Assembly (NCBI GenBank): GCA_005881995.1
Contig: VBHV01000519.1
Coordinates: 1-6,393, forward strand
Length of the DNA stretch: 6,393 nt
Origin: Chloroflexota bacterium
GTDB lineage: Bacteria > Chloroflexota > Ktedonobacteria > Ktedonobacterales > Ktedonobacteraceae
Direction: 5' to 3'
Shown here: positions 1 to 5,683 of the stretch, piece after piece
Numbering within the stretch: position 1 is the stretch's first letter
How the letters are laid out: each line of letters begins with the position of its first letter
Translations under genes and position numbers: made by a program
Notes under the pieces: generated by a model
What the model saw: only the letters and a program-made list of their open reading frames with translations
Told to the model about the DNA's origin: nothing
Databases searched by the model: none

Positions 1-531
1 TTGATAGATCAAGGGGCGCCGGGCGATCTCCTGGCGCTGCCAGAGTCCCTGAGTCATGGCCTTGCGCAGGGTCTCCGTCCACATGCGATAGGGAATGCTG
101 GTCTCCTGGGCATAGGCGCGGGTCCAGGTAACGGTCCAGCCGCGCCGCCTGGCTTCACGCCCCATCTCCTCGGCAAGACGCGTCTTGCCGATACCAACAT
201 CGCCCAGCAGCAGGACGCATTGATGTTGCTGGCGAGCTTCGAGCGGCGCAATAGGAGCAAGAGCGGAAGCCTTCTTTTGCCCGGTCAGCTTCATCCTTTT
301 GGCCTGCTCGGTTGTGTGCAAAAGCTGCTGCAAGGCGGCGAGTTCCTGGTCGCGTCCTACGAGCTGGCTCTGGTTACTGCGGCCAACCTGCATATAGGGA
401 CGCGCTTCAGGCTCCTGCTGCGGATTGTCTTGCGCCATAGAGATTGGGGACGCACCTGCCAGTGGTAGCTGCGCGCCGCGCTGAGTCGCTTCGTAAAGGG
501 CACGCGTTTCCGGCAGAGGACGGCGGCTTCG
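1..531 (-). pseudogene. Out-of-frame continuation of the BTAD activator: end of BTAD plus AAA+ ATPase domain, partial at the window edge
   Basis: From 531 down to base 1 a second minus-strand frame stays open for 177 codons and runs off the window. It is preceded by in-frame stops at 532-534, 541-543, 559-561 and 568-570, so it has no start of its own at its 5' end. It begins with RPLPETRALYEA, the usual end of a BTAD domain, then has a linker, SQLVGRDQELAALQQLL (the typical lead-in to an AfsR/MalT-type ATPase), and a Walker A motif GDVGIGKT encoded at 204-181. The following residues (RLAEEMGREARRRGW, then YRMWTETLR) continue the STAND/AAA_16-like fold. The nearest internal ATG, at 438, lacks a good ribosome binding site. 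This stretch and the frame at 357-1370 together make up one ancestral activator. It is probably untranslated unless the shift is a sequencing error or ribosomes slip. The Walker B motif and any C-terminal TPR region lie outside the window. Confidence 0.8.
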
Positions 532-1370
532 TTAGCAGGGTCAATGGCCAGCAGTCGATCAAGCGTCTCAATGGCACCGGGTATAGCTTCGCGCGCGATG
601 CGCAGATCGGCCAGTTCGAGCAGCAGCCCGATCCAGCTTCGCTGCAAGCTCTCGCGCCGCGTCTGAATCCATTCGATATGCCGTTCCTCTGGTACGTAGT
701 CTCCGGCGTAGAGCAACATGGCCTCTTCGAGTAGCTGTTCGGTTTTACCGGGATCACTGCTAGCGCGCGCTTGAGCCAGCAGCGCATCGAAGGCATCGGC
801 ATCAATCCAGAGCTGGCTTTGATCGGCAAGCATCAGTGTGGCGTGTTCGGTCAAAAGGAGATTGGAGGTGGCGGGACGACTACGCGCGGGTTCAAAAAGC
901 TGGCGCAGGCTATGCACAGCCTTATCCAGGCGGTGGGTGGCGGTCTCGAAATCGAGTTCGGGCCATAGCAATTCAACAGCTTGCTCGCGACCCAGTTTGC
1001 GCCCGGGAGCGCTGATGAGGCAGGTGAGTAGTGAGCGCACCCGTGAATGCTGCATGGAGGCGTCGGCAACGGTTTGCCAGCGCTGTCCGCTTTGCCGGTC
1101 ACGGCGTTCAAGGGTGAATTGTCCCAGCACATACAGGCGCACCGTCACATCGGTTAAATCCGCTGCGCCTGCTTCCCTGGTATCTTCGCCAACCCCTATG
1201 CCCTGCGCTTCGGCCGGTGGTTGTTTGCCCACATAGGTACGCACGGTACGCCCGTTGATGGTCTGGTATGCATACCAGTAGGGGCCGTGTCCGATACCCT
1301 CGCGACACCTGCGACAGCGCGGTTTGCCACAGTAGCTGACCTGCTGGTGGTAGGTGATCTTGCTATCCAT
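357..1370 (-). CDS. N-terminal part of a frameshifted SARP/BTAD-family transcriptional activator with a DUF6788-like zinc motif
   Basis: This is a 337-residue reading frame from an ATG at 1370 to a TAG at 357. An in-frame TTG lies 10 codons upstream, but AAAGGAGA at 1381-1388 sits 10 nt before the ATG and decides the start. Residues 7-50 hold C14, C19, C22 and H28 followed by GPYWYAYQT, resembling the DUF6788 zinc-ribbon-like module. Residues 76-190 match the winged-helix DNA-binding domain of SARP/AfsR-type activators (VRLYVLGQF, then ELLWPELDFETATHRLDKAV). Residues 190-284 are the BTAD helical repeats (WIDADAFDALL, LYAGDYVPEE, LLAIDPANEAAV). After V284 the similarity stops: the last 53 residues are Arg-rich and do not look like BTAD. 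The expected continuation (LPETRALYE, then the ATPase) is in another frame that overlaps this one. I read it as the front part of a gene broken by an internal deletion. Domain identity is confident; whether the truncated product functions as a regulator is unknown. Confidence 0.85.
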   Translation of the reverse strand: MDSKITYHQQVSYCGKPRCRRCREGIGHGPYWYAYQTINGRTVRTYVGKQPPAEAQGIGVGEDTREAGAADLTDVTVRLYVLGQFTLERRDRQSGQRWQTVADASMQHSRVRSLLTCLISAPGRKLGREQAVELLWPELDFETATHRLDKAVHSLRQLFEPARSRPATSNLLLTEHATLMLADQSQLWIDADAFDALLAQARASSDPGKTEQLLEEAMLLYAGDYVPEERHIEWIQTRRESLQRSWIGLLLELADLRIAREAIPGAIETLDRLLAIDPANEAAVLCRKRVPFTKRLSAARSYHWQVRPQSLWRKTIRSRSLKRVPICRLAAVTRASS

Positions 1371-1380
1371 CTCGTCGCTG

Positions 1381-1388
1381 TCTCCTTT
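1381..1388 (-). promoter_or_regulatory. Ribosome binding site of the BTAD activator
   Basis: On the minus strand AAAGGAGA lies 10 nt upstream of the ATG at 1370. It overlaps the codons that follow the alternative upstream TTG at 1400, so it supports the ATG as the start. Confidence 0.6.
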
Positions 1389-1470
1389 GTGTATCGTCAA
1401 CGAGCATTTGCTGGGGGGATGCTACGCATCGAACGAAACCAAAGCTAGCGTCCAGTCTTGAGACTCATTC

Positions 1471-1479
1471 ATTATATCA
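1471..1479 (-). promoter_or_regulatory. Candidate extended -10 promoter for the BTAD activator
   Basis: The minus strand reads TGATATAAT, a perfect TATAAT hexamer with the upstream TGn of an extended -10 element. No good -35 lies 17 nt upstream (the hexamer there is T-rich). A TTGACA is present at 1485-1490, but it is only 8 nt from the hexamer, too close to serve as a normal -35. A start near 1464 would give a leader of about 95 nt. An interrupted palindrome, AGTCT-TG-AGACT, lies at 1454-1465 where transcription would begin and could be an operator. This is prediction from sequence only. Confidence 0.4.
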
Positions 1480-1553
1480 GAATATGTCAATGTGAAAAAA
1501 TGGCTGCCAAATGGTCATAATTGGGGACACCCACACCCCTACTTCATAAAGAA

Positions 1554-1613
1554 CGGGAAAGAATCAGGAAACTGTTGAAGTTAGAGAGAAAAAATAATGA
1601 AGCGGGAAAGAAT
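1554..1613. repeat. Direct repeat of CGGGAAAGAAT
   Basis: The 11-mer CGGGAAAGAAT occurs at 1554-1564 and again at 1603-1613, 49 nt apart. Weaker similarity extends upstream on both sides (ATAAAGAA against ATAATGAAG). The two copies flank a purine-rich stretch. They could be binding sites or remnants of a longer repeat; nothing in the sequence decides between these. Confidence 0.4.
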
Positions 1614-1661
1614 TATGAGAAGACTGGTATAAGACAATTTGCCAGGCCTGGCGCGTGAACT

Positions 1662-1810
1662 CCTCCAGGGCGACCGCAAGGGTCCCAACCCCACATCATC
1701 CACCGCCACCGCCCTTACAATGACGCGCGGCGACAGGTACCTCCCGTTGTCATTGTAAGGGCGGGAGTGGAGCGGAAGTGGGGTAGGGGCCCTTGCGGTC
1801 GCCCTGGAGG
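1662..1810. repeat. 149-bp inverted-repeat element, two 50-nt units pointing outward
   Basis: The ends are perfect 21-bp inverted arms (1662-1682 and 1790-1810). An inner pair, GCCCTTACAATG at 1711-1722 and its complement at 1751-1762, forms a second perfect 12-bp stem, with partial pairing between them. The right half contains a 50-nt unit at 1755-1804 that starts GTAAGGGCG and ends GGTCGCCC. The left half holds a 51-nt inverse copy at 1668-1718, so the units diverge from the centre. The same unit occurs at 3835-3985 in the opposite arrangement. There is no open frame, transposase or target duplication that I can see. It is most like a REP/BIME- or MITE-like non-autonomous repeat. As RNA it would fold into a long hairpin that could affect transcription toward the sigma gene. 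Confidence 0.8.
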
Positions 1811-1957
1811 TTCGCTGCTGCTTGCACCTTGAGTTTACATATCCTCCACATCCCAAAGAGATATATCCCTTCCCTGGAAGCCATATAGGACATCACAAGA
1901 AGGGCCGCGACGTACACTTACTCCCAGTAAACGAGATTTTGCTGGAGGGAATTTCTC

Positions 1958-2980
1958 ATGAATAGTTTGTTGCAAACAGAGGAAAGAATGAGCGAAGTAG
2001 CAACCATTGGACAGCTGCCTGGGAAAGGCCCGGATCAACTCGCAAAGCTCTATGGACTTGCCAGTATCTCCGGTGTACCAGAGAAGGCGGTTTCCAGTGA
2101 TTCGGCCAGGCTCTATCGAGATGAAATCGGGCGCGTCGATTTGCTGAGCAATGAAGAGGTTATTTGCCTGGCACAGCGCATTGCGCGCGGGCGGGCAGCA
2201 GCTGAACGCCCCAAGCAGCCAGGACATCAGAAGCTGATTGAAGAGGGCGAGCAGGCGAAGCGCAAACTCATCGAGGCCAATTTACGCCTGGTTATTCACG
2301 TAGCGCGTAAGTATAAGGGCCTGGACCTGGACATCATGGACCTGATTCAAGAGGGCAATCTTGGCCTGATCCACGCCGTTGACAAGTTCGACTATACGAA
2401 AGGATATCGATTTAGTACTTACGCCATCTGGTGGATTCGCCAGGCCATCACACGCGCACTCACTGAGCAGGCGCGTATTATCCGTGTGCCGCTGCACAAA
2501 ATGGAGAAAATGAAACGTCTCGCGCGTATTCAGCAGCGCCTGCGGCAGGGCCTGGAGACGGAGCCAACGCTGGAGGACCTGGCGGAACAGATGGAATTGA
2601 GCATTCAGCAGGTGGTTGATTTACTGATTATCACCAAAGCCCAGGAGCCGCTCAGTTTAGATATTCGCCGCAAGGTAGGCGACGATGATCTGCCTTTGAG
2701 CGATCTGCTGGAAGATGACCAGATGAATTCACCTGAACAGATTGTCATGACCCAGACATTGGAAGGGCAAATACGCGACCTGCTTGAGAACCTGACGCCG
2801 CGAGAACGCCAGGTGATCCGCTACCGCTATGGCCTGGATGGTGATCGCGAGCATACGCTGCACGAGGTGGGGCGCAAGCTCGGACTGAGCCACGAGGCGG
2901 TGCGCCAGCTCGAAAGTCGCGCGCTGCGCAAACTTGACCCGTTGAGCCGCAACAGAAAATTGGAAGAGTTTCTAGCATGA
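1958..2980 (+). CDS. RpoD-like group 2 RNA polymerase sigma factor (sigma-70 family)
   Basis: This 340-residue protein directs RNA polymerase core to promoters. The start is ATG 1958, with GGAGGG at 1944-1949 and an 8-nt spacer. Domains in order: region 1.2 at about 48-77 (SARLYRDEIGRVDLLSNEE); regions 2.1-2.4 at about 100-178, with KRKLIEANLRLVIHVARKY, then DLIQEGNLGLIHAVDKFDY, then YRFSTYAIWWIRQAITRAL; region 3 at about 179-235; the 3.2 finger GDDDLPLSDLLED at 241-253; and region 4 at about 265-335, ending HEVGRKLGLSHEAVRQLESR. Region 1.1 is missing and the protein is short, so it is an alternative RpoD paralogue rather than the main housekeeping factor. Region 2.4 keeps the Gln and Thr of RQAIT that read the -10 element. 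The region 4.2 recognition helix reads SHEAVRQ where classical RpoD has TRERIRQ, which suggests a changed -35 preference. A spacer of about 15 residues rich in Ala, Arg and Lys sits between regions 1.2 and 2.1. No anti-sigma gene is adjacent. Confidence 0.95.
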   Translation: MNSLLQTEERMSEVATIGQLPGKGPDQLAKLYGLASISGVPEKAVSSDSARLYRDEIGRVDLLSNEEVICLAQRIARGRAAAERPKQPGHQKLIEEGEQAKRKLIEANLRLVIHVARKYKGLDLDIMDLIQEGNLGLIHAVDKFDYTKGYRFSTYAIWWIRQAITRALTEQARIIRVPLHKMEKMKRLARIQQRLRQGLETEPTLEDLAEQMELSIQQVVDLLIITKAQEPLSLDIRRKVGDDDLPLSDLLEDDQMNSPEQIVMTQTLEGQIRDLLENLTPRERQVIRYRYGLDGDREHTLHEVGRKLGLSHEAVRQLESRALRKLDPLSRNRKLEEFLA

Positions 2981-3002
2981 GCCATTTTGACGATGATGAG
3001 TA

Positions 3003-3046
3003 GAAATAACCCCTTTCCCGCCAGCTGGCGGGAAAGGGGTTATTTC
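3003..3046. terminator. Perfect 44-bp palindrome between convergent genes, probable terminator
   Basis: Positions 3003-3046 form an uninterrupted inverted repeat of two 22-nt arms centred between 3024 and 3025, with a GC-rich core around CCGCCAGCTGGCGG. It starts 22 nt after the sigma-factor stop codon and is followed by TTATTTC. The A/T-rich outer ends can act as the U-tract on either strand, so it may end transcription from both sides. Its position between convergent genes fits this role. Confidence 0.75.
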
Positions 3047-3056
3047 ATAAGGGTTC

Positions 3057-3089
3057 AAAAATTGTCGCGACTATACACGCGCGACAATT
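3057..3089 (-). terminator. Rho-independent terminator of the PP2C operon, overlapping the end of the gene
   Basis: On the minus strand AATTGTCGCG (3089-3080) pairs with CGCGACAATT (3069-3060) around a 10-nt loop, and the 3' arm runs into five Ts (3061-3057). The stop codon of the phosphatase gene (3071-3073) lies in the loop, so the 5' arm is still coding. The palindrome at 3003-3046 provides a second stop immediately beyond it. Confidence 0.65.
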
Positions 3090-4447
3090 ACGCTTACGTT
3101 GTCGACTCCGCCGCGATGGAGGGCGGCTTTGACCAGGGCGGCGCTGGCCTGCGAGACATCTGGAAGGCAGCGTTTCAGGATTTTTTCGATCTCGTGGTCG
3201 CGCACCATCTCCCACAGGCCATCGGAACAGAGCAAGAGATAATCGCCTGCCTGAACAGGTTCGGTGAACCAGTCCACCTGCACAGAATCCTTCTCTCCCA
3301 GGCCACGATAGACCTTATTACGGTCAGGATGGGTGTAGACTTCTTCGGCTGAAATGGCGCCAACGGCCACGAGGCGCGCTACCAACGAATGATCGCGTGT
3401 CACCTGCCTGAGCCCTTCGCGATAAATGTATGTGCGGCTATCGCCCACGTTGACGATATAAGCGGTAGATTCGATCAGCAGAGCGGCGGTGATGGTTGTT
3501 CCCAGATCAACATGGTGTTCTTCCCTGTGCTGGTGAATGGCCTGATTCGCCCAGTGCGTACTATCCACCAGCGTATCTATCAGAAATTCCTCGGTAAGCT
3601 CCTCGCCGTTCTGGATGGTCGGCAACACGGTTTGCATCATACTGTGTATAGCCAGGTGACTCGCTACCTGGCCACTGGCATGACCACCCATACCATCAGC
3701 TACGACAAACAAGGAAAGAGGCACGAGCCTTCCATACATAGTACAAATGCTGCGCTGGGCCAGCAGAGCATCCTCGTTAGGCTTGTGCTTGCGCACAATA
3801 CCCGGGTCCCAACCAATTCCAACGTCCTCCGCCCGTAGGGGCGAGGGCGGTTGGGATGTGTGGGGAGGGCCTTTATGGTCGCCCGCTGCTGGTCGGCTCT
3901 CGTGTAAGTCCGAGGTAATGCTCTCCCGTCGCGGCGAGCGACCATAAAGGCCCTCCCCACGGCCCTCCGCCACCCTCGCCCCTACAGCATCGCGATGAGG
4001 TTTTGACATTTTCATCAACGGGGGAGGAGTTAAGGGCGAGGTAGTTCTGGCAAGCGCGGCATAGGCCAGAGAAGCCTGCGGCTCATCAAAGCCTTGATCG
4101 AGCAGATTGTCGGCTGAGGTGCGCTGCCAGTTGATAGCGGCCTGCATGCGTCTCTTTGGTCGGCTGGGCCAGACTAGCACGATACTTACCCATAGCAGCA
4201 GCAGCCAGAGGATGCCCCACGTCAAAGACAGGAATACTATGCCTGCAAACGATGCCAGGGCGATGATACCCCGTGAGGCCAGCAGGCTTCCGATGTGGGG
4301 AGCAGCCCGGGCCAGCAGATACCAGACCTGCGGTGGAAAGCCATCCGAAATGCGCAGCAGCAGTGTTGCAACGCTAATCAGGCCCAACCAGGTAAGACAT
4401 TTCAGCCAGATGTGCATAGCGTAAGCAGTTTTGAATTGCTGTATCAT
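3071..4447 (-). CDS. Membrane-anchored PP2C-family (PPM) serine/threonine protein phosphatase with a repeat-derived linker
   Basis: This 458-residue protein is predicted to remove phosphate from Ser/Thr of proteins in the cytoplasm, probably opposing Hanks-type kinases. Residues 17-33 and 59-93 are strongly hydrophobic, giving two or three membrane helices, followed by the basic stretch PSRPKRR. The catalytic domain spans about 208-458 and has all the PP2C motifs: R219 with NEDA (224-227), DGMGGH (251-256), GTT (316-318), GDSR (335-338), TRDHS (350-354), SDG (408-410) and GGVDN (446-450). The metal-binding aspartates D226, D251, D409 and D449 are all present, so it should be active. Residues 155-205 are encoded exactly by the inverted-repeat element at 3835-3985, which is in frame and rich in Gly, Arg, Pro and Ser; they form the link between anchor and enzyme. 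ATG 4447 follows the upstream stop codon by one base (TGA-C-ATG), implying translational coupling. Unlike RsbU-type phosphatases it has no visible sensor domain. Confidence 0.93.
   Translation of the reverse strand: MIQQFKTAYAMHIWLKCLTWLGLISVATLLLRISDGFPPQVWYLLARAAPHIGSLLASRGIIALASFAGIVFLSLTWGILWLLLLWVSIVLVWPSRPKRRMQAAINWQRTSADNLLDQGFDEPQASLAYAALARTTSPLTPPPLMKMSKPHRDAVGARVAEGRGEGLYGRSPRRESITSDLHESRPAAGDHKGPPHTSQPPSPLRAEDVGIGWDPGIVRKHKPNEDALLAQRSICTMYGRLVPLSLFVVADGMGGHASGQVASHLAIHSMMQTVLPTIQNGEELTEEFLIDTLVDSTHWANQAIHQHREEHHVDLGTTITAALLIESTAYIVNVGDSRTYIYREGLRQVTRDHSLVARLVAVGAISAEEVYTHPDRNKVYRGLGEKDSVQVDWFTEPVQAGDYLLLCSDGLWEMVRDHEIEKILKRCLPDVSQASAALVKAALHRGGVDNVSVIVARV
3835..3985. repeat. 151-bp inverted-repeat element inside the PP2C gene, two 50-nt units pointing inward
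   Basis: The outer ends are GTAGGGGCGAGGG (3835-3847) and its exact complement (3973-3985). Inner arms of 23 bp (3860-3882 and 3938-3960) are also perfectly complementary. The left unit, 3835-3884, begins GTAGGGGCG and ends GGTCGCCC. The right unit, 3936-3985, is its inverse copy. Compared without gaps, the left unit and the unit at 1755-1804 agree at about 35 of 50 positions and have the same two ends, so the elements belong to one family. Here the unit polarity is reversed relative to the copy at 1662-1810. The element begins and ends on codon boundaries of the phosphatase frame (codons 155-205) and contains no stop in that frame. Confidence 0.85.
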
Positions 4448-4448
4448 G

Positions 4449-5312
4449 TCAGGCCTTCGACTCTGCGAACGAGGTGATAGTGATGGTAATGCCAGTTTGC
4501 ACGATCAGGCGCATGCCATCATATCCCGATGGTAGCATCGTATCCGTTGCGTTCAACATCCAGGTGGATGGCTCGGTCTGGCCAGTCTGCCACACTCGCG
4601 CACTGATACTTGATCCGACCATACGCACGCGCAGGGTATACGATTGACCATCCTGGGCCGGAAAGGGCACGGATTGCAGGATAGAGACAACTCCGGCGAC
4701 TTTCTTGAGTACGGTTAAATTCGTGCCATCGAAGAAGACCTTGTAGAGGTTGTTCGCGTCCGTCCAGCGTAACAATGCGCCCATGTTGGAATCACCAAAG
4801 TGACTGACGGAGCCGCTGAAGACGATCTCGCTATCGACGGCGCGCGGGCCGAGCAGCGCATCGTAAATACCACTGCCATTGCCGACCTGTCCCGCGTGGT
4901 TGACAATCGCAAAGGCCGGGGCATTCGCCGCGTCTCCCGTCCAGGGTTGCCCATCGGAAGCCGTTCCCCAGAACCGCTGATCCGCGCGCTGAAAGGTATC
5001 CTGCGATAGGATATTCGCGGTTGGCCCTATAGCAGTAGTGGTTGTGGCTACCGGCGTTGACGCAATTGTCTTAGTAGCGGGTGGCGTGGCATGCGTTGTC
5101 GTTCCATTGGCCATACGCGGCAATTGCAGCACTGTACCATTGTTGGTGTGCGGAGCAGTTAAAGGTAAGGTTAAGGTCGATTGAATTTGTGCCGAAAATC
5201 TGGCGGAAACAATATCTATCAACAAGATCAGGCCCAAAGCAAATAAACCGATCTTGATGGCACGCGGTGAGAGTCGCCTGTAACGCAACAGGCGATGACG
5301 ATAGGTTCCCAT
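4449..5312 (-). CDS. Membrane-anchored extracytoplasmic LamG/concanavalin-like domain protein of unknown function
   Basis: This is a 287-residue protein. The start ATG 5312 is preceded by AAAGGAAGAG on the minus strand with good spacing. Residues 1-19 are rich in Arg and Lys, and residues 20-36 (KIGLFALGLILLIDIV) form one membrane helix with no clear signal-peptidase site, so it is probably a signal anchor with the rest outside the cell. Residues 45-100 are a Thr/Ala/Pro-rich linker. From about 104 to 283 there is a beta-rich domain opening with DTFQRADQRFWGTASDGQPW and continuing GALLRWTDANNLYKVFFDG, which resembles the LamG-like/DUF1080-like jelly-roll domains common in Ktedonobacteria and actinobacteria. 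These folds often bind sugars, but no catalytic residues can be assigned and the ligand is unknown. It is in the middle of the operon, 23 bases after the small helical protein gene and one base before the phosphatase gene. It may act as an external sensor or wall-contact module for the pathway; that is inference. Confidence 0.8.
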   Translation of the reverse strand: MGTYRHRLLRYRRLSPRAIKIGLFALGLILLIDIVSARFSAQIQSTLTLPLTAPHTNNGTVLQLPRMANGTTTHATPPATKTIASTPVATTTTAIGPTANILSQDTFQRADQRFWGTASDGQPWTGDAANAPAFAIVNHAGQVGNGSGIYDALLGPRAVDSEIVFSGSVSHFGDSNMGALLRWTDANNLYKVFFDGTNLTVLKKVAGVVSILQSVPFPAQDGQSYTLRVRMVGSSISARVWQTGQTEPSTWMLNATDTMLPSGYDGMRLIVQTGITITITSFAESKA

Positions 5313-5335
5313 ATCTCTTCCTTTGCAAGTTCATT

Positions 5336-5560
5336 TCATGATGCCATGACTTCAGAATAAAGGCCGTAGACGACCTGGTTGGCATCTTCTTCTCCGATCT
5401 GCCGCGTGAGGGCTGCATGGTATTGGTCGAGGCGCTCCAGACGCGCGCGGATGAATGCATGGCGTGTCGCGCCCGTGGAAAACCCGTGCATTCCCCGTTG
5501 CATGGCTTCGATTTGCAATTCGATCTGTTCGCGCAAGCGCGCTACTTCACTCTGGTTCAT
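5336..5560 (-). CDS. Small helical conserved protein of unknown function
   Basis: This is a 74-residue protein starting at ATG 5560, with AGGGAAGGAG about 10 nt upstream on the minus strand. It is rich in charged residues and predicted to be almost all helix: residues 2-24 (EVARLREQIELQIEAMQRGM) and 35-58 (AFIRARLERLDQYHAALT) look like two amphipathic helices separated by a Gly/Ser/Thr turn, HGFSTGATRH. There are no membrane segment, Cys or enzyme motifs. I recognise the pattern (a leading RLREQIELQIEAMQ followed by RHAFI) as a type of small protein seen repeatedly in Ktedonobacteria, but no function is known to me. It is the first gene of a three-gene operon, with 23 bases to the next gene, whose ribosome binding site lies in that gap. 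A small helical adaptor or regulator is possible. Confidence 0.8.
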   Translation of the reverse strand: MNQSEVARLREQIELQIEAMQRGMHGFSTGATRHAFIRARLERLDQYHAALTRQIGEEDANQVVYGLYSEVMAS

Positions 5561-5589
5561 GGTTGCTAAGCTCCTTCCCTTAGCTCAGA

Positions 5590-5627
5590 TGTCTTATTCT
5601 TATGTATGTGTCTTATACTTGTCTTAT
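5590..5627. promoter_or_regulatory. Three direct copies of TGTCTTAT upstream of the operon, possible operator
   Basis: TGTCTTAT occurs at 5590-5597, 5609-5616 and 5620-5627 (ATAAGACA on the coding strand), 19 and 11 nt apart and so close to two and one helical turns. Related fragments (TTCTTATG, CTTTATC) fill the gaps. The block lies 30-67 bases upstream of the start of the 74-aa protein, where a promoter would be expected. TATAAG within the middle copy could be a -10, but no matching -35 is obvious. Confidence 0.4.
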
Positions 5628-5683
5628 CTTTATCTTTTATCAGTTTCTACCAACAAGCTCCCGTTTTTCGTAGAACCCTATCA

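Larger units (their letters stand above)
1371..1957. other. 587-base divergent intergenic region between the BTAD activator and the sigma factor
   Basis: No convincing gene is present. From left to right it holds the activator's ribosome binding site and candidate extended -10 promoter, an AT-rich stretch at about 1466-1500, two copies of CGGGAAAGAAT at 1554-1564 and 1603-1613, the 149-bp inverted-repeat element at 1662-1810, and the sigma-factor leader. The leader ends in a strong GGAGGG at 1944-1949. I could not identify a convincing -35/-10 pair for the sigma gene. Open frames that cross this region on the minus strand have low-complexity or repeat-derived translations and are not counted as genes. 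Confidence 0.6.

Noticed and set aside
54..260. A 68-codon minus-strand open frame in the same frame as the N-terminal activator part
   Set aside because: It overlaps the ATPase-domain frame, is Arg/Pro-rich and lacks any domain; it is an artefact of GC-rich coding sequence.
1..468. A 155-codon plus-strand open frame starting with TTG
   Set aside because: It lies opposite the ATPase-encoding frame, whose translation has a clear Walker A motif. The plus-strand product has no recognisable motif and no ribosome binding site.
1485..1490. TTGACA on the minus strand as a -35 element
   Set aside because: It lies only 8 nt from the TATAAT at 1471-1476, too close for a sigma-70 promoter; the extended -10 alone is the better reading.
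1662..1810. The long inverted repeat as a simple transcription terminator or CRISPR-like repeat
   Set aside because: It has no T-tract, has nested stems with its own unit structure and recurs inside a coding sequence, so a dispersed repeat explains it better. There is no array of direct repeats and spacers.
1835..2227. A 130-codon minus-strand open frame overlapping the start of the sigma factor
   Set aside because: It is antisense to the well-supported sigma gene and its leader, with no family resemblance.
3389..3838. A 149-codon plus-strand open frame
   Set aside because: It is antisense to the catalytic domain of the phosphatase, whose motifs are complete.
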